Shown here one piece after another: positions 6,282-12,214 of a DNA stretch of 12,214 nucleotides (within the stretch, counting starts at the first letter, position 1; each line of letters starts with the position of its first letter). The position numbers were made by a program, and so were the translations under genes. The stretch covers positions 1 through 12,214 of the forward strand of contig CAYZPY010000073.1 of the NCBI GenBank assembly GCA_964480425.1, given 5' to 3'. The notes under the pieces were generated by a model. That model had not been told where the DNA came from. It ran no database searches and saw only the letters and a list, made by a program, of their open reading frames with translations. Origin of the DNA: CAYYMD01 sp964480425. GTDB taxonomy: Bacteria; Planctomycetota; Phycisphaerae; SM23-33.

Positions 6282-7553
6282 ATGATAGACATAAAACAGA
6301 TTCGCGACAATCCCGACAGGTTCATCGAGGCGGCCAGACTCAAGAACATCGACGCCGACATCCCCTCGCTGCTGGAGGTCGACAATCGCCTCCGCCAGGC
6401 GAGCAGGGAACTCCAGGACATCCGCACCGTCCAGAACAAGGCGGGCAAAAAAATCGCCTCGCTGACCGGCGACCAGAAGCAGGACGCCATCGAGGAAATG
6501 TCCCGGCTCAAGGCCCGCGCCAAGGAACTCCAGGACACGCTCGATACTTACCAGCCGAAGTTCGACGACCTGATGCTTCGCGTGGCAGCGCCGCCCGCCG
6601 CCGACGTGCCCGTCGGAAAAGACGACTCCCAGAACGTCGAGGTCCGGCGAGTGGGCCAGCCGCGCAAGTTCGACTTCCGCCCGAAGGACCACGTCGAACT
6701 CGGCGAGGCGCTGGACATAATCGACATCGCCCGCGGCGTGAAACTGTCCGGCTCGCGGAACTACATTCTCAAGGGCGCAGGCGCCCTTATGCATTACGCC
6801 TTTCTGCGCCTGGCGATGGACCGCATGGTCGCCCGCGGATATACGCTGCTCAACGTGCCCATGCTGGTCAACGACGCCGTCATGCGCGGCACCGGATACT
6901 TCCCGCTGTTCCGCGACCAGGCGTACATCTGCGAGCGCGACGCCCAGGCCCTGGCCGGCACCGCCGAGGTGCCCGTGACCGCATACCACAGCGACGAGAT
7001 CCTCTCCGCCGAGGAACTGCCGAAAAAATACGTCGCCTTCTCGACGTGCTTCCGGCGCGAGGCCGGCGCCGCCGGACGGGACACCTACGGGCTGTACCGC
7101 ATCCACTATTTCGACAAGGTCGAGCAGGTCATCCTATGCCGCAACGACGTGCAGGCCTCCGTCGAACATCACTACGAAATCCTCGCCAACGCCGAGGATG
7201 TGTTAAATGCCCTGGAACTGCCCTACCGCGTAGTGAACGTCTGCACGGGCGACCTGGGGCAGGGGCAGATTAAGAAATTCGACATCGAGACCTGGATGCC
7301 GTCGCGCGAAAGTTACGGCGAGACGCACTCCGCCAGCATGTTCGGCGATTTCCAGGCCCGGCGGCTGAACATCCGCTACCGTCATGACGACGGCAACCTG
7401 CAATTCTGCCACACGCTGAACAACACCGTCATCGCATCCCCGCGGATTCTTATATCCATCCTGGAACTTTACCAGAACGCCGACGGCTCGATAACCGTCC
7501 CAAAGGCGCTTCGGCCCTACATGGGCGGCATGGAAAAAATCGAGCCAAAGTAA
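6282..7553 (+). CDS. serS: Seryl-tRNA synthetase
   Basis: The 423-residue cytosolic class II aminoacyl-tRNA synthetase charges tRNA-Ser with serine. The N-terminus MIDIKQIRDNPDRF and the two long charged helices at about 30-100 form the tRNA-binding coiled-coil arm. The serine-binding segment TAEVPVT is at 227-233. Motif 2 includes FSTCFRREAGAAGRDTYGLYR (253-273), and FGDFQARRLNIRYR follows at 354-367. Motif 3 reads LNNTVIASPRILISILE (379-395), with Arg388 kept but without the common GSG; Thermus SerRS has a similar NNT version, so this is a known variant. The length is normal. I chose ATG 6282 (GGAAA five bases upstream) because the open frame back to 6180 adds 34 non-family residues and would include the promoter. 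The next reading frame begins 13 bases later. Confidence 0.97.
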   Translation: MIDIKQIRDNPDRFIEAARLKNIDADIPSLLEVDNRLRQASRELQDIRTVQNKAGKKIASLTGDQKQDAIEEMSRLKARAKELQDTLDTYQPKFDDLMLRVAAPPAADVPVGKDDSQNVEVRRVGQPRKFDFRPKDHVELGEALDIIDIARGVKLSGSRNYILKGAGALMHYAFLRLAMDRMVARGYTLLNVPMLVNDAVMRGTGYFPLFRDQAYICERDAQALAGTAEVPVTAYHSDEILSAEELPKKYVAFSTCFRREAGAAGRDTYGLYRIHYFDKVEQVILCRNDVQASVEHHYEILANAEDVLNALELPYRVVNVCTGDLGQGQIKKFDIETWMPSRESYGETHSASMFGDFQARRLNIRYRHDDGNLQFCHTLNNTVIASPRILISILELYQNADGSITVPKALRPYMGGMEKIEPK

Positions 7554-7566
7554 AAGAAGCAGACGC

Positions 7567-9357
7567 ATGCGCAAAGCGACATTTCTGGTGATTATGCTAG
7601 CGCCGGTGGCGACTTGGGCGCAGGCGGCCGGGCCGGCGGTTTCGCCCCGACCCATGAAGTGACACAAGGTCACTATCACCTTCACCGGGCCGAAGACCGG
7701 CGAGTCGGCCGAGCCGAATCCGTTCACCGATTATCGCCTGAACGTTACTTTCACGCATTCATCCGGGGTCGGGTACGTCGTTCCCGGCTACTGGTCCGCC
7801 GACGGAGATGCGGCCAACACCGGCGCCGAGGCGGGCGAGAAGTGGAAGGTCCACTTCGCACCGGACAGGACCGGAAAGTGGACGTATAAGGCCTCGTTCC
7901 GCGCGGGCAAGAACGTGGCCGTGTCCGACGACCCCACCGCCGGCAAAAGCGCCGGTTACTTCGACTACGCGACCGGTTCGTTCGTCGTGGCCGAGAGCGA
8001 CAAGACCGGGCGCGACATGCGCGCAAAAGGGCGACTCGAATACATCGGGAAGCGTTACCTGCGATTCGCCGAAACGGGCGAATACTTTCTCAAACAGGGC
8101 GCCGACGCCCCGGAGAATCTTTTGGCATACGCCGACTTTGACGGGTCGTTCAAATCCGACGGGCACAAGGACAAGTTCGTCAAGACGTGGCGGCCTCACA
8201 TCCGCGACTGGCGACGGGGCGACCCCACCTGGCGCGGCGGCAGGGGCAAGGGCATTATCGGTGCGATTAATTACCTGGCGGCCGAGGGCATGAACGCCTT
8301 TTCGTTCATCACGATGAACATCGGCGGCGACGACCGCAACGTCTTTCCGTACACCGATTACGACGAGCGCCTGCGGATGGACGTGTCGCGCCTCGCCCAG
8401 TGGGAAATCGTCTTCGAGCACGCCAATAAAATGGGCGTGTTCCTGCACTTCAAGACGCAGGAGACCGAGAACGAACTGCTGCTGGACGACGGCGAGATGG
8501 GCGTGGAGCGGAAATTATATTACCGCACGCTCATCGCCCGCTTCGCCCACCACCTGGCGATGAACTGGAATCTTGGCGAGGAGGTCAACAACGCCTCCAC
8601 GGCCCAGAAGAAGGCCTGGGCAAGGTACCTGCGGACGCACGACCCGTACCACCACCACATCGTCATCCACAACGGCGCCAACCACTACGACCTGCTCGGG
8701 CCCGCGGGCAAAGGCGGCTCGCACCTGAGCGGCTTCTCGCTCCAGACGAACAGGCCCGACTTCGCCCACGTCCACAAGCGCGTGCTGAATTACATCCGCC
8801 GCTCGGCAGAGGCGGGCAGTCCATGGGCTGTCGCCTGCGACGAACCCGGCGACGCCGGTCATTCCCTGCGCCCGGACGACGACGCCGGTAATGCCCACGA
8901 AGATGGGCGAAAGAACGCGCTGTGGGGCACGCTGATGACGGGCGGATGGGGCAACGAGTGGTACTTCGGTTACAAGCACGCGCACTCGGATTTGACCTGC
9001 CAGGATTTCCGCAGCCGCGACCGGTGGTGGGACTATTGCCGCCACGCGCTGGAGTTTTTCCGGGATAACGAGGTGCCGTTCTGGAAAATGGACCCCGCCG
9101 ACGACCTGGTCGGCGGAGAAGATGCGTACTGCCTGGCGAGGCCTGGCGAAGTTTACGCCGTCTATCTGCCCGACGGCGGCGAAGGCAAATTGAAACTCGC
9201 TGCCGGGACGTATACCGTGCGGTGGTTCGACCCGCGCAACGGCGGCAAACTCCAGAGCGGAAACGTTAAAACAGTCGCCGGTCCGGGTATGAAATCCGTC
9301 GGTTTACCGCCACGAGACAAAGATCGCGACTGGGCGTTACTGGTAAGGAGAAAATAG
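7567..9357 (+). CDS. Secreted DUF5060/apiosidase-like glycoside hydrolase with an in-frame TGA (likely pseudogene or misread base)
   Basis: The frame of 596 codons plus stop reads as one secreted protein broken only by TGA at codon 32 (7660-7662). Residues 1-20 (MRKATFLVIMLAPVATWAQA) are a signal peptide. Residues 33 to about 115 match the DUF5060 beta-sandwich (HKVTITFTGP, VPGYWSADGDAANTGAEAG, KWKVHFAPDRTGKWTYKASFR). A TIM-barrel-like apiosidase/DUF4038 region follows, with NWNLGEEVNN (Glu338 or Glu339, probable acid/base) and VACDEPG (Glu426, probable nucleophile). Residues from about 518 to 596 resemble the putative collagen-binding domain (YCLARPGEVYAVYLPDGG ... RWFDPRNGG). Such enzymes act on plant or algal polysaccharides; the substrate here is unknown. 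If the TGA is real, the longest intact frame starts at GTG 7915 and lacks the signal peptide and DUF5060. No strong ribosome site precedes ATG 7567. It lies 13 bases after serS and may be co-transcribed. Confidence 0.85.
7660..7662 (+). other. In-frame TGA stop replacing a conserved Trp codon
   Basis: The codons read ATG AAG TGA CAC AAG GTC. DUF5060 proteins normally have W-H-K at this point, so TGA is explained by one G-to-A change from TGG. The same frame is protein-like on both sides, with no shift. The TGA lies within a perfect 6-base inverted repeat, agtgac (7658-7663) and gtcact (7669-7674). Confidence 0.8.
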
Positions 9358-9402
9358 TTACTGTTGTTTTTGGCATGGCTGGCCAATTAAGGAAGAAATA
9401 TT

Positions 9403-10002
9403 ATGGAACAATTGAACGGGACAAACGGCCTGCAGGTTCGCCAGAGAAAGGAGATGCTGGAAGTCTTTACCGGTTTCGAGACGAAGAACAAGTACGAGGT
9501 GCAGGACCTTTCCGGCGTCCGGTTGTACTTCGCCGGCGAGGAAAGCGGCTTCATAAGCCGTTACCTGCTGGCCTCGCTGCGGCCGTTCACTATACACCTG
9601 GTGGACAACAAAGGCCTCGAGGTAATGCGCATCCGCCGTCCGTTCCGGTTCTATTTTCACCGCGTGGAGATTTCCGACGCATCCGGCACACTGCTTGGCG
9701 TGGTGGTGAGGCGCTTCAGTTTCCTGCGCAGAATATACGAAGTAGAGGACCCGACGGGCCAGCCGATACTGGAGTTGTTCGGGCCTATTCTGCACCCGTG
9801 GACGTTCAACATCCGCCGCCGCGGCGAGGAGATAGGAAAAATCACCAAGAAGTGGTCGGGCCTCGCCACCGAGGCCTTCACCGACGCCGACAACTTCGGC
9901 GTGGTCTGGCCGGAGGATATGTCCAACACCGAGCGCGCGCTTCTGCTGGGTGCGGTGTTCCTCATCGACTTCGTCCACTTCGAGAGGAAAGGCAATGACT
10001 GA
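9403..10002 (+). CDS. Phospholipid scramblase / LURP-one family protein
   Basis: The 199-residue product belongs to the family that includes eukaryotic phospholipid scramblases and LURP-one-related (tubby-like fold) proteins. Antiparallel strands run from about 20 to 155. The C-terminal part, KITKKWSGLATEAFTDADNF from 146 onward, and the closing LLGAVFLIDFVHFE (181-194) are very close to human PLSCR1. DADNFGVVWPED (161-172) matches the calcium-binding DADNFGIQFPLD loop of PLSCR1. The hydrophobic C-terminal segment could insert in or lie on a membrane. The cysteine-rich palmitoylated region and proline-rich N-terminus of animal scramblases are absent, so this is a core-only version. AAGGAAG (9389-9395) is seven bases before ATG 9403. 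It follows the hydrolase by 45 bases on the same strand. Lipid scrambling by bacterial members is not established; a lipid-binding role is equally possible. Confidence 0.85.
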   Translation: MEQLNGTNGLQVRQRKEMLEVFTGFETKNKYEVQDLSGVRLYFAGEESGFISRYLLASLRPFTIHLVDNKGLEVMRIRRPFRFYFHRVEISDASGTLLGVVVRRFSFLRRIYEVEDPTGQPILELFGPILHPWTFNIRRRGEEIGKITKKWSGLATEAFTDADNFGVVWPEDMSNTERALLLGAVFLIDFVHFERKGND

Positions 10003-10031
10003 TTGGTAATCAACAATCGGTAGCCGGTTAG

Positions 10032-10051
10032 ATTTCAAAACAGTTTGAAAT
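10032..10051. terminator. AT-rich hairpin after the scramblase gene (weak terminator candidate)
   Basis: atttcaaa (10032-10039) and tttgaaat (10044-10051) form a perfect 8-base stem with an acag loop, 30 bases after the stop codon. The stem is AT-rich and no T-run follows, so it may equally be part of the spacer repeat family. Confidence 0.3.
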
Positions 10052-10070
10052 TTGGATGCTTGGGATTTGT

Positions 10071-10096
10071 TTCGGATTTGTATTCTGTCGCATGAG
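10071..10096. repeat. Second copy of the spacer repeat seen upstream of atpB
   Basis: This stretch begins ttcggatttg and ends atgag. It aligns with 868-890 upstream of atpB, allowing three or four single-base insertions and one loss. Both copies lie in AT-rich spacers upstream of a gene start. This suggests a dispersed, decaying element. Confidence 0.4.
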
Positions 10097-10100
10097 TATT

Positions 10101-10129
10101 TTGTTTTATTCATTTCTCTACGATATACT
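10101..10129 (+). promoter_or_regulatory. Sigma70-like promoter for the DAHP synthase gene
   Basis: TTGTTT (10101-10106, 3 of 6 consensus) and TATACT (10124-10129, 5 of 6) are 17 bases apart in AT-rich DNA. Transcription would start near 10136, about 22 bases before the ATG and ahead of the AGGAGAG ribosome site. Confidence 0.5.
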
Positions 10130-10157
10130 TTGTAAAACCCTGCCCAGGAGAGACTGA

Positions 10158-11177
10158 ATGATAGTCGTAATGAAACCCGGCTCGACGCAGCAGCAGGTCC
10201 AGCACGTGGTTGATCTTGTTCGGGACTACGGGCTTAAGGACCACGTGATACGCGGCACGGACCGCACGGTGGTGGCGTGCATCGGCGACAAGCGGATGGT
10301 GGACAAGTCCGCCATCGAGAACGCTCCCATGGTCGAGCGGATCGTGCCGATACTGGCGCCGTACAAGATGGCCTCGACGGAGGTCAAGAAGGATCGCACG
10401 CAGGTTCGCATCGGTCCGGAAGGATTCCCCATCGGCGGCGTTAAGGTGGGGGTCATCGCCGGTCCGTGTGCGGTGGAAGATCGCCGGCAGTTGATGCGTG
10501 TGGCCGAGGCGGCAAAGGCCGCCGGGTGCGTGGGTCTGCGAGGCGGGGCGTACAAGCCGCGGACCAGCCCGTACAGTTTCCAGGGAATGGGCAAAGAGGG
10601 GCTCAAGATCATGGCCGAGGCGCGGGACAAGACCGGGCTGGCGGTGGTCACCGAGGTCATTGGTCTGGAGCAGGTGGAACTGGTGGCGCGGTACGCCGAC
10701 GTGTTGCAGATCGGCGCAAGGAACATGCAGCATTACCCGCTGCTGGAGGCCGCGGGAAAAGTGGGCAAACCCGTCCTGCTGAAGCGCGGAATGAGCGCCA
10801 CGCTCCAGGAGTTTCTCCTGGCCGCCGAGTACGTCATCAACGCCGGGTGCAGGGACGTCATCCTCTGCGAGCGGGGCATCCGCACATTCGAGACTCACTG
10901 TCGAAACACGCTGGCACTGGCGGCGGTGCCCGCGCTCAACGAGATGACTCACCTTCCGGTGATAGTGGATCCCTCCCACGCGACCGGACACGCCCGCCTG
11001 GTACCGGCGATGTGCCGCGCGGCGGTTGCCGCCGGCGCCGACGGGCTGCTGGTGGAATGTCACCACGACCCCGAACACGCCATGTCCGACGGCGCGCAGT
11101 CAATCACACCCGATATCCTTGGCAATCTCATGGGCGCGCTGAAAGAGATCGCAAAAGCGGTGGGGCGAGAGATTTGA
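10158..11177 (+). CDS. aroF: 3-deoxy-7-phosphoheptulonate (DAHP) synthase, type I-beta
   Basis: This 339-residue cytosolic enzyme condenses phosphoenolpyruvate with erythrose 4-phosphate, the first step of the shikimate pathway to aromatic amino acids. Residues 1 to about 70 form the ferredoxin-like (ACT-related) regulatory domain (MIVVMKPGSTQQQVQHVVDLV), as in Thermotoga maritima, where it mediates Tyr/Phe feedback inhibition. The barrel carries AGPCAVE (101-107), LRGGAYKPRTSPYSFQG (127-143), GARNMQ (186-191), LLKRGM (207-212), CERGIRTFET (237-246) and VDPSHATG (270-277). The metal ligands are Cys104, His274, Glu300 and Asp311, two positions off the Thermotoga numbering. AGGAGAG (10146-10152) is five bases before ATG 10158. 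The gene has its own promoter, and no other aro gene is nearby. The exact symbol among aroF/aroG/aroH varies between annotations. Confidence 0.97.
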   Translation: MIVVMKPGSTQQQVQHVVDLVRDYGLKDHVIRGTDRTVVACIGDKRMVDKSAIENAPMVERIVPILAPYKMASTEVKKDRTQVRIGPEGFPIGGVKVGVIAGPCAVEDRRQLMRVAEAAKAAGCVGLRGGAYKPRTSPYSFQGMGKEGLKIMAEARDKTGLAVVTEVIGLEQVELVARYADVLQIGARNMQHYPLLEAAGKVGKPVLLKRGMSATLQEFLLAAEYVINAGCRDVILCERGIRTFETHCRNTLALAAVPALNEMTHLPVIVDPSHATGHARLVPAMCRAAVAAGADGLLVECHHDPEHAMSDGAQSITPDILGNLMGALKEIAKAVGREI

Positions 11178-11323
11178 TGGAAGTTCGTAGTTCTTATCGG
11201 CGGCGACGCCGGAACGCCGCGCTATTAGAAGAAATGATTTTTAATCATCGCGGGTGGATATACAATCAGCGGGCGGAATGGAGAACATTTCGGACAACGC
11301 CGGTGCGCAGTGCAGGCGTTTAA
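11177..11323 (+). CDS. Possible small ORF overlapping the DAHP synthase stop
   Basis: ATG 11177 shares one base with the DAHP synthase stop (TGATG) and opens a 48-residue frame ending at 11323. The product begins MEVRSSYRRRRRNAALLEE and is arginine-rich with no recognised family. It overlaps the first 46 bases of the comEC-like gene in another frame, which argues against both being expressed fully. GAGAG upstream could serve as a ribosome site. It may be chance in GC-rich DNA. Confidence 0.15.
   Translation: MEVRSSYRRRRRNAALLEEMIFNHRGWIYNQRAEWRTFRTTPVRSAGV
11200..11220. terminator. GC-rich inverted repeat after the DAHP synthase gene
   Basis: gcggcg (11200-11205) and cgccgc (11215-11220) pair across a nine-base loop, 23 bases after the DAHP synthase stop. 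No T-run follows directly. A second AT-rich inverted repeat, atgatt (11234-11239) and aatcat (11243-11248), lies just downstream. Either may attenuate transcription before the comEC-like gene. Confidence 0.25.
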
Positions 11324-12214
11324 TCCGCGCGCCGCTGATACCCGCCGCCGCGGCACTGGCGTGCGGGATAGCGGCGGGACGGTATCTTCCTGTGCCTGCG
11401 GCGTTCTGGATTTTTCTGCTGGGCGGGGCATTGGCAGGGTCCTTGGCGACTTTCTTTCGGCATCACCTCGGCGGGCTGTGCGGGGGGTTTTTGTTGCTGG
11501 CCGTCGCCGCCGCAGGCGGTGCTCACGTCCGCAACGCGGCGTTCGCCTTGGACGAAGACCACGTGGTGACCTACACCGGCGACTCGCGCATACCGGCGGC
11601 GGTGCGTGGAAAAATTACGACGTTTCCGTCGGTGCGGACGGTGACCTCCGGCATGATGCCCGGGTACCATCAGCCCCCGCGGACGAATTTCATCCTCCGC
11701 GCCGAGACCATCCGCCTGGGCGGCGCCGAGGGTCGTTCGTGGCGACCGGTCAAGGGCCTGATTGACGTTACGGTTGACGAGCCGGACGACCGTCTCACTG
11801 CCGGTCAGACCGTCGAACTTCTGGGCTGGCTTGGCAGGCGCAGCGGGCGGGCGGACAATCCCGGACAGGTCGACCCCGACGATTACGCTCGCGACACGGG
11901 CGTGCTTGCGTGGATGTCCGTGCCGTGCACCGGCGCAGTGGAGATCACCGCCCGGCGCGACCCGTCGTGGCATTCGCGGATACTGTGGCGTCTGCGCGCA
12001 TCCGCCCGTCAGCACCTTCACGAGTGCGGCCGGGGGCGGGCAGGAAGCCTGCTCAACGCGCTGATAATCGGCAGCCGCTCCCGCTCCGCAGGGGCGCTGG
12101 GCGAACTGAACGATACGATGATCCGCGCCGGGATAGCGCATTTTTTGAGCATATCGGGGCTTCACCTGGGCGTGTTTCTGGGGTTCGTATATTTTCTCTG
12201 CCGCATTTTTGCGC
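11278..12214 (+). CDS. comEC: ComEC/Rec2-like DNA internalisation channel (N-terminal part, runs off window)
   Basis: The frame is open from ATG 11278 to the window edge (312 codons). ComEC forms the inner-membrane channel that takes up single-stranded DNA in natural competence. Residues 15-82 are strongly hydrophobic with probably two or three membrane helices (LIPAAAALACGIAAG, FWIFLLGGALAGSLATFF, GGFLLLAVAAAGG). Residues from about 85 to 225 are the periplasmic DUF4131 region, with the typical DNPGQ (193-197) followed by DDYARDTGVLAW. HFLSISGLHLGVF (288-300) is the opening signature of the Competence domain. The remaining membrane helices and any metallo-beta-lactamase-like domain lie outside the window. 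The ribosome site is weak (GGCGGA directly before ATG); an in-frame GTG at 11254 would add eight residues. One hundred bases separate it from the DAHP synthase gene. Confidence 0.92.
   Translation, partial: MENISDNAGAQCRRLIRAPLIPAAAALACGIAAGRYLPVPAAFWIFLLGGALAGSLATFFRHHLGGLCGGFLLLAVAAAGGAHVRNAAFALDEDHVVTYTGDSRIPAAVRGKITTFPSVRTVTSGMMPGYHQPPRTNFILRAETIRLGGAEGRSWRPVKGLIDVTVDEPDDRLTAGQTVELLGWLGRRSGRADNPGQVDPDDYARDTGVLAWMSVPCTGAVEITARRDPSWHSRILWRLRASARQHLHECGRGRAGSLLNALIIGSRSRSAGALGELNDTMIRAGIAHFLSISGLHLGVFLGFVYFLCRIFA

Noticed and set aside
6204..7106. 300-codon minus-strand frame opposite serS
   Set aside because: It covers the serS N-terminal half and both -35/-10 regions and has no recognisable motifs.
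7658..7674. Selenocysteine insertion at TGA 7660 using the small inverted repeat
   Set aside because: The family has Trp, not Cys, at this site, and the TGA itself lies in the stem, unlike a bacterial SECIS placed just downstream.
7567..9357. TGA recoded as Trp genome-wide (code 4 or 25)
   Set aside because: AtpA, AtpD, the scramblase-like protein and DAHP synthase all end at TGA at the expected family length, and Trp elsewhere is TGG.
10466..11323. 285-codon plus-strand frame inside the DAHP synthase gene
   Set aside because: It is frame-shifted relative to a complete, motif-perfect enzyme; the product is G/R-rich and featureless. Only its last part (11177-11323) is kept as a weak small-ORF candidate.
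11320..12165. 281-codon minus-strand frame opposite the comEC-like gene
   Set aside because: The plus-strand frame carries clear ComEC signatures; the antisense product is A/R/P-rich without motifs.
1..12214. CRISPR array, tRNA, rRNA, transposase, prophage or defence system
   Set aside because: No regularly spaced repeats, cloverleaf, transposase motifs or defence domains were seen on either strand.

Overview
The window is a GC-rich chromosomal segment from a bacterium. Third codon positions are dominated by G and C, and genes start with ATG, TTG or possibly GTG behind AGGAG-like sites. It carries a bacterial V-type ATPase of the kind known from spirochetes, chlamydiae and planctomycetes, a secreted DUF5060/apiosidase-like glycoside hydrolase with a C-terminal collagen-binding-like domain, and AT-rich spacers full of short degenerate repeats. 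Together these suggest a planctomycete, perhaps of the Phycisphaerae or Sedimentisphaerales type. That placement is inference; no rRNA or other marker gene is present.

Positions 1-5197 hold the end of a V-type ATPase operon in the order A (partial), B, D, I, K, all on the + strand. B, D, I and K are almost contiguous. A and B are separated by 178 bases that contain a tiny ORF and degenerate repeats. The K proteolipid keeps the residues that bind sodium in the Enterococcus hirae ring, so the enzyme is probably a sodium pump or sodium-driven ATP synthase. A 121-base spacer with two sets of short tandem repeats follows.

Positions 5319-6080 (- strand) encode a predicted lipoprotein serine hydrolase. 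It diverges from serS (seryl-tRNA synthetase, 6282-7553, + strand) across a 201-base spacer with two facing sigma70-like promoters and one palindrome between their -35 boxes. Thirteen bases after serS lies a secreted glycoside hydrolase reading frame (7567-9357) whose 32nd codon is an in-frame TGA where the family normally has Trp. A phospholipid scramblase-like gene (9403-10002) with a conserved calcium-loop motif follows on the same strand.

After a 155-base spacer with a hairpin and a good promoter come a DAHP synthase of the Thermotoga type (10158-11177, first step of the shikimate pathway) and the 5' part of a comEC-like DNA-uptake channel gene (11278 to the window edge).

No rRNA, tRNA, CRISPR array, transposase or phage gene was seen. 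I find no clearly new multi-gene system. The points most worth checking are the TGA-interrupted hydrolase, the eukaryote-like scramblase, the sodium signature of the ATPase, the divergent promoter with its palindrome, and the insertion-like spacer between atpA and atpB.
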